Assembly (NCBI GenBank): GCA_016217595.1
Contig: JACRHS010000031.1
Coordinates: 1-64,000, forward strand
Source: Opitutia bacterium
GTDB taxonomy: Bacteria; Verrucomicrobiota; Verrucomicrobiia; Opitutales; Opitutaceae
Direction of reading: 5' to 3'
Length of the DNA stretch: 64,000 bases
Program-made: the position numbers and the translations under genes
Notes under the pieces: generated by a model
What the model saw: the letters and a program-made list of their open reading frames with translations, nothing else
Databases searched by the model: none
Told to the model about the DNA's origin: nothing
Part shown: positions 61,053 through 64,000 of the stretch, in pieces
How positions within the stretch are numbered: the first letter of the stretch is position 1
Layout: the number at the start of each line of letters is the position of its first letter

Positions 61053-62423
61053 ATGCCGCGTCCCACCGAACTCATCGCCGCCCTGGGCACGCCCGCCGGC
61101 ACGGCCGCGCTGGCGGTCTTGCGTGTCAGCGGCGCGGATACCGCGCGCCTTGTGCGCGAGCTGTGGGGCGAGTTGCCGCCGGCGCGACGGGCCCGGCGGG
61201 CGGACTACCGGGATGCCGGCGGAACGTTGGTGGACGATGTGTTGTACACGTTTTTCGCCGGACCCAATTCCTACACCGGCGAGGATGCGTTGGAAATTTC
61301 CTGCCACGGCAACCCGTTCATCGCACAGAAAATCCTGGAGGATCTGTTTAACCGCGGGTGCCGGCCAGCCGAGCCCGGCGAGTTTACGCAGCGCGCTTTC
61401 TTGAACGGGCGCATGGACTTAAGCCAGGCGGAGGCGGTGATGGATTTGATCCACGCCCGCAGCGAACGCGCCCTGGCGGCGGCGCACCAACAGCTGCGCG
61501 GTGCGCTGGGGCGGAAAATGGAGGCGTTGATCGAGCGCCTGCTCGGCGTTTTGGCGCAGGTGGAGGCCTATATCGATTTTCCCGACGAGGATCTGCCGGC
61601 GGAAAACCGCGCAGCTGTCCTGGCGGCGGTGCAGGCGATCTTGCGGGAAACGGAGCAGTTGTTGGCCACCAGTCACTATGGCGAGATGCTGCGCGAGGGC
61701 ATCAAGACGGTGATCGTCGGCGAGCCTAATGTGGGGAAGAGCTCGTTGTTGAACCGGTTGATCGGGCGCGACCGGGCGCTGGTGAGTCCGGAGCCGGGGA
61801 CAACGCGGGATTTTATCGAGGAGCGCCTGCTCGTCGGCGGGCATGGGCTGCGGTTGATCGACACTGCCGGGCTCAACCGGAATGCACCGCAGGCGCTGGA
61901 AAAACTCGGCATGGAGAAGACCGGCGAGCAGGTGGAGGCGGCCGATTTGTTTCTGTGGGTGCTGGATGCGACGGCGCTTAATGAACTTAATACCAAACGG
62001 TTAAGCGAAAGAATGGCGCCAGATAACACGGTTGTGGTGTTGAATAAGTGCGATTTGGCGCCGATTTCAGAGATGAAATCGATGCCAGCACCCTTGGCTG
62101 GGCTGCCGGTGGTGCAGGTGTCGGCTCAAACTGGTGCGGGTATTTCGGCCCTTTTGACCGAGATCGAAAAATTGGCGGACGGGTTTCAGCGGCAACAAGG
62201 CGGCGAGTTGATCGTGATCAATGCCCGACATGCGCACGCGCTGACCAGCGCCCAGACCTGTCTGCGGGCGGCGATAGCGCGCTTAAGCCGCGCCGATCGC
62301 GCCGTGGAACTGCTCGCGAGTGAGCTGCGCGGCGCACTGGAGGCACTGGGGGAGATCTCTGGACGCGTGGATAATGAGCGAATGCTCGACCACTTGTTTG
62401 CCTCGTTTTGTATCGGTAAATAG
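61053..62423 (+). CDS. mnmE: tRNA modification GTPase MnmE
   Basis: Acts with MnmG to place the 5-carboxymethylaminomethyl group on wobble U34. 456 aa from the ATG at 61053 (an in-frame TTG at 61038 is less likely; GGCGGGGAA precedes the ATG). It has an N-terminal folate-binding domain ([15 protein letters not shown]) and a helical domain. The G domain carries GEPNVGKSS (224-232), the K-loop, DTAGLNR and NKCD. The C-terminal CIGK has the cysteine typical of the family. It lies 17 bases before mnmG, its partner. Confidence 0.95.
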   Translation: MPRPTELIAALGTPAGTAALAVLRVSGADTARLVRELWGELPPARRARRADYRDAGGTLVDDVLYTFFAGPNSYTGEDALEISCHGNPFIAQKILEDLFNRGCRPAEPGEFTQRAFLNGRMDLSQAEAVMDLIHARSERALAAAHQQLRGALGRKMEALIERLLGVLAQVEAYIDFPDEDLPAENRAAVLAAVQAILRETEQLLATSHYGEMLREGIKTVIVGEPNVGKSSLLNRLIGRDRALVSPEPGTTRDFIEERLLVGGHGLRLIDTAGLNRNAPQALEKLGMEKTGEQVEAADLFLWVLDATALNELNTKRLSERMAPDNTVVVLNKCDLAPISEMKSMPAPLAGLPVVQVSAQTGAGISALLTEIEKLADGFQRQQGGELIVINARHAHALTSAQTCLRAAIARLSRADRAVELLASELRGALEALGEISGRVDNERMLDHLFASFCIGK

Positions 62424-62440
62424 ATATTTAATAACAGATT

Positions 62441-64000
62441 ATGGTATTTAATAAAACGCCGTTTGCGGTGATTGTATGTGGCGCCGGGCACGCTGGAGTC
62501 GAGGCGGCGTTGGCGGCGGCGCGGATGGGTGCCCCTACCCTGCTGCTCACGGGCAATCTCGATACGATTGCGCAGATGAGCTGCAACCCTGCCATCGGAG
62601 GCCAGGCCAAAGGGCAAATCGTGCGGGAGATCGACGCTTTGGGTGGCGAAATGGCCATCAATACCGATGTCACCGGGATTCAATTTCGGTTGCTGAATGA
62701 ATCCAAGGGCCCCGCCGTCCAGTCGCCCCGCGCCCAGTGCGATAAGAAGGCGTATCAGCTGCGCATGAAGCACACATTGGAGTTGCAGCCCAACTTGCAG
62801 CTCTTTCAGGCGACGGTGACCGGATTGATCTTTGAGCACGGCAAGGTGGTGGGGTGCCGCTCAAATCTGGACTTGGAGTTTATGGGGCAAACGGTGGTGG
62901 TGACCACCGGCACCTTCCTTCGTGGCCTGATGCACATCGGAAAGAACAAGAACGAGGGCGGACGGCTGGGCGATTTTAGCGCCAAGGACCTCTCGGCGAG
63001 CTTTCTGGAGGCGGGAATCGAGCTGCGGCGGTTGAAAACCGGCACGCCCCCTCGCCTTTTGGGGCGCAGCATTGATTTCGGGCGTATGGAGGAGCAAAAA
63101 GGCGATGCTTCCCCCACTCTGTTCGCTTTTCACGATACGCGCGACCCGATGGAGCTGTTCCACGTGGAACAAACGAAGGAGCGGCGACTCGGTTGGGCTC
63201 CAGGCTCCAACCAAGTCTCGTGTTGGATGACCTACTCCACGGCCGACACCGCGCAGATCGTTCGCGACAACCTGCACAAGTCAGCCATGTACTCCGGCGA
63301 GATCGCCGGGGTCGGTCCGCGGTATTGCCCGAGTTTTGAGGACAAAATCGTCCGTTTCTCGGACAAGCCACGCCACTTGCTCTTTCTTGAGCCCGAGGGC
63401 CTGTCGACCGACGAGTATTACGTGAACGGCCTGTCGACTTCGTTGCCCTTCGATGTGCAGGTGGACTTGGTGCGCAGCATTCCCGGTTTGGAGCGCGCGA
63501 TCTTGCAGCGCCCGGCCTATGCCGTGGAATACGACTTTGCGCCGCCAACCCAATTATTCCCTTCGTTGGAGTCCAAGAAGGTCGAAAATCTGTTCTTTGC
63601 CGGGCAAATCAACGGCACCTCGGGTTATGAGGAGGCGGCGTGCCAGGGATTGATCGCGGGCACCAACGCCGTCTGCAAGGTGCGCGGCACGGCACCCTTG
63701 GTTTTAGGCCGTCAGGATGGCTACACAGGAGTTTTGATCGATGATCTGGTGACGAAGGGGACCAACGAACCCTATCGTATGTTTACGAGCCGGGCCGAGT
63801 ACCGGCTGCTGTTTAACCACGCCAGCGCCGAGTTGCGGCTGATCGCGCACGCGCGCCAGCACGGATTATTGAGCTGCAGTCGGGTGGGGCGCATCGAAGA
63901 CAAGGCCCGGCGGGTAGCCGACTGGGTCAAACGGCTCGAAAGCGAGCGCGAACCCACGCAGGGCATTCTCTGGGGAGATTGGGTCCGGCGCGTGGCCGCG
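62441..64000 (+). CDS. mnmG: tRNA uridine-5-carboxymethylaminomethyl modification enzyme MnmG (partial)
   Basis: The window ends inside the gene: 520 codons are present of about 600-630, with no stop. It starts at the ATG 17 bases after mnmE, with an AT-rich upstream (ATATTTAATAACAG). The FAD-binding fold has CGAGHAGVEAALAAARMG near residues 13-30. CNPAIGGQAKGQIVREIDALGG is a strong MnmG signature, as are GTFLRGLMHIG, TGTPPRL and EPYRMFTSRAEYRL. It forms the U34 modification complex with MnmE. Confidence 0.95.
   Translation, partial: MVFNKTPFAVIVCGAGHAGVEAALAAARMGAPTLLLTGNLDTIAQMSCNPAIGGQAKGQIVREIDALGGEMAINTDVTGIQFRLLNESKGPAVQSPRAQCDKKAYQLRMKHTLELQPNLQLFQATVTGLIFEHGKVVGCRSNLDLEFMGQTVVVTTGTFLRGLMHIGKNKNEGGRLGDFSAKDLSASFLEAGIELRRLKTGTPPRLLGRSIDFGRMEEQKGDASPTLFAFHDTRDPMELFHVEQTKERRLGWAPGSNQVSCWMTYSTADTAQIVRDNLHKSAMYSGEIAGVGPRYCPSFEDKIVRFSDKPRHLLFLEPEGLSTDEYYVNGLSTSLPFDVQVDLVRSIPGLERAILQRPAYAVEYDFAPPTQLFPSLESKKVENLFFAGQINGTSGYEEAACQGLIAGTNAVCKVRGTAPLVLGRQDGYTGVLIDDLVTKGTNEPYRMFTSRAEYRLLFNHASAELRLIAHARQHGLLSCSRVGRIEDKARRVADWVKRLESEREPTQGILWGDWVRRVAA

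Noticed and set aside
1-64000. tRNA, rRNA, CRISPR array, prophage or insertion sequence
   Set aside because: None was recognised by eye: no regularly spaced identical repeats, no transposase or integrase, and no cloverleaf with a GGTTCGAATCC-type arm.

Overview
The window is a 64 kb piece of a GC-rich bacterial chromosome, dense with genes on both strands. I saw no rRNA, tRNA, CRISPR array, prophage or insertion sequence. The gene set and the non-coding texture suggest a member of the Verrucomicrobiota, probably near Opitutaceae. Pointers are an OleC/OleD pair, a protein with tandem 'LIRGVGP' C-terminal modules, and many short GC-rich palindromes between genes and once inside a gene (the MGGTPMPR type). 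This placement is inference; no ribosomal RNA is available to confirm it.

Layout. 1-4758: a cofactor block, coaX-panD (coenzyme A) then nadA-nadC-nadB (the full aspartate-to-NaMN route). 4759-10818: a DUF4143-type ATPase behind a palindrome, a membrane protein, and a 1227-aa exported protein ending in a TlpA-like thioredoxin domain. 10825-13374: ferrous iron uptake (feoA, feoB and a small Cys-rich membrane protein). 13643-18994: two hypothetical proteins and two RNA methyltransferases, one carrying a palindromic element in frame. 18995-19617: an AT-rich island. 19618-28697: purine permease, exported SGNH-like protein and a complete RND efflux operon. 28969-33370: miaB, a membrane protein, gmk and a haem-binding chemoreceptor. 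33371-36506: repeat-rich spacers around a secreted metallophosphoesterase. 36507-41291: nitroreductase, queC-queE, a deacetylase-family protein, RNase D and a lipoprotein. 41402-45317: oleC-oleD and a lytic transglycosylase. 45333-50796: a signalling locus. 50913-64000: Gre-like factor, malic enzyme, sugar epimerase, DUF486 protein, recA, an ABC/HlyD export operon, pdxH, mnmE and the start of mnmG (cut by the window end).

The most unusual locus is 45333-50796. A LuxR-type response regulator is divergent from an alpha-oxoamine-synthase-fold protein in which the PLP-binding Asp, His and Lys are all replaced. Downstream lie a large multi-pass hybrid histidine kinase (HisKA-HATPase-REC-HPt) and a 92-aa protein of unknown function. 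The layout recalls CqsA/CqsS and LqsA/LqsS signalling, but the synthase-like protein appears catalytically dead. The divergent promoter holds three 15-bp palindromic sites spaced about two helical turns apart, and 14 bp of the third recurs exactly upstream of recA.

Several dispersed repeat families recur: a ~110-bp element (17961, 33541, 36131), an AACAGAAG element (13518, 33611), a CCACGGATTTCA element (17925, 18084) and several single GC-rich hairpins.
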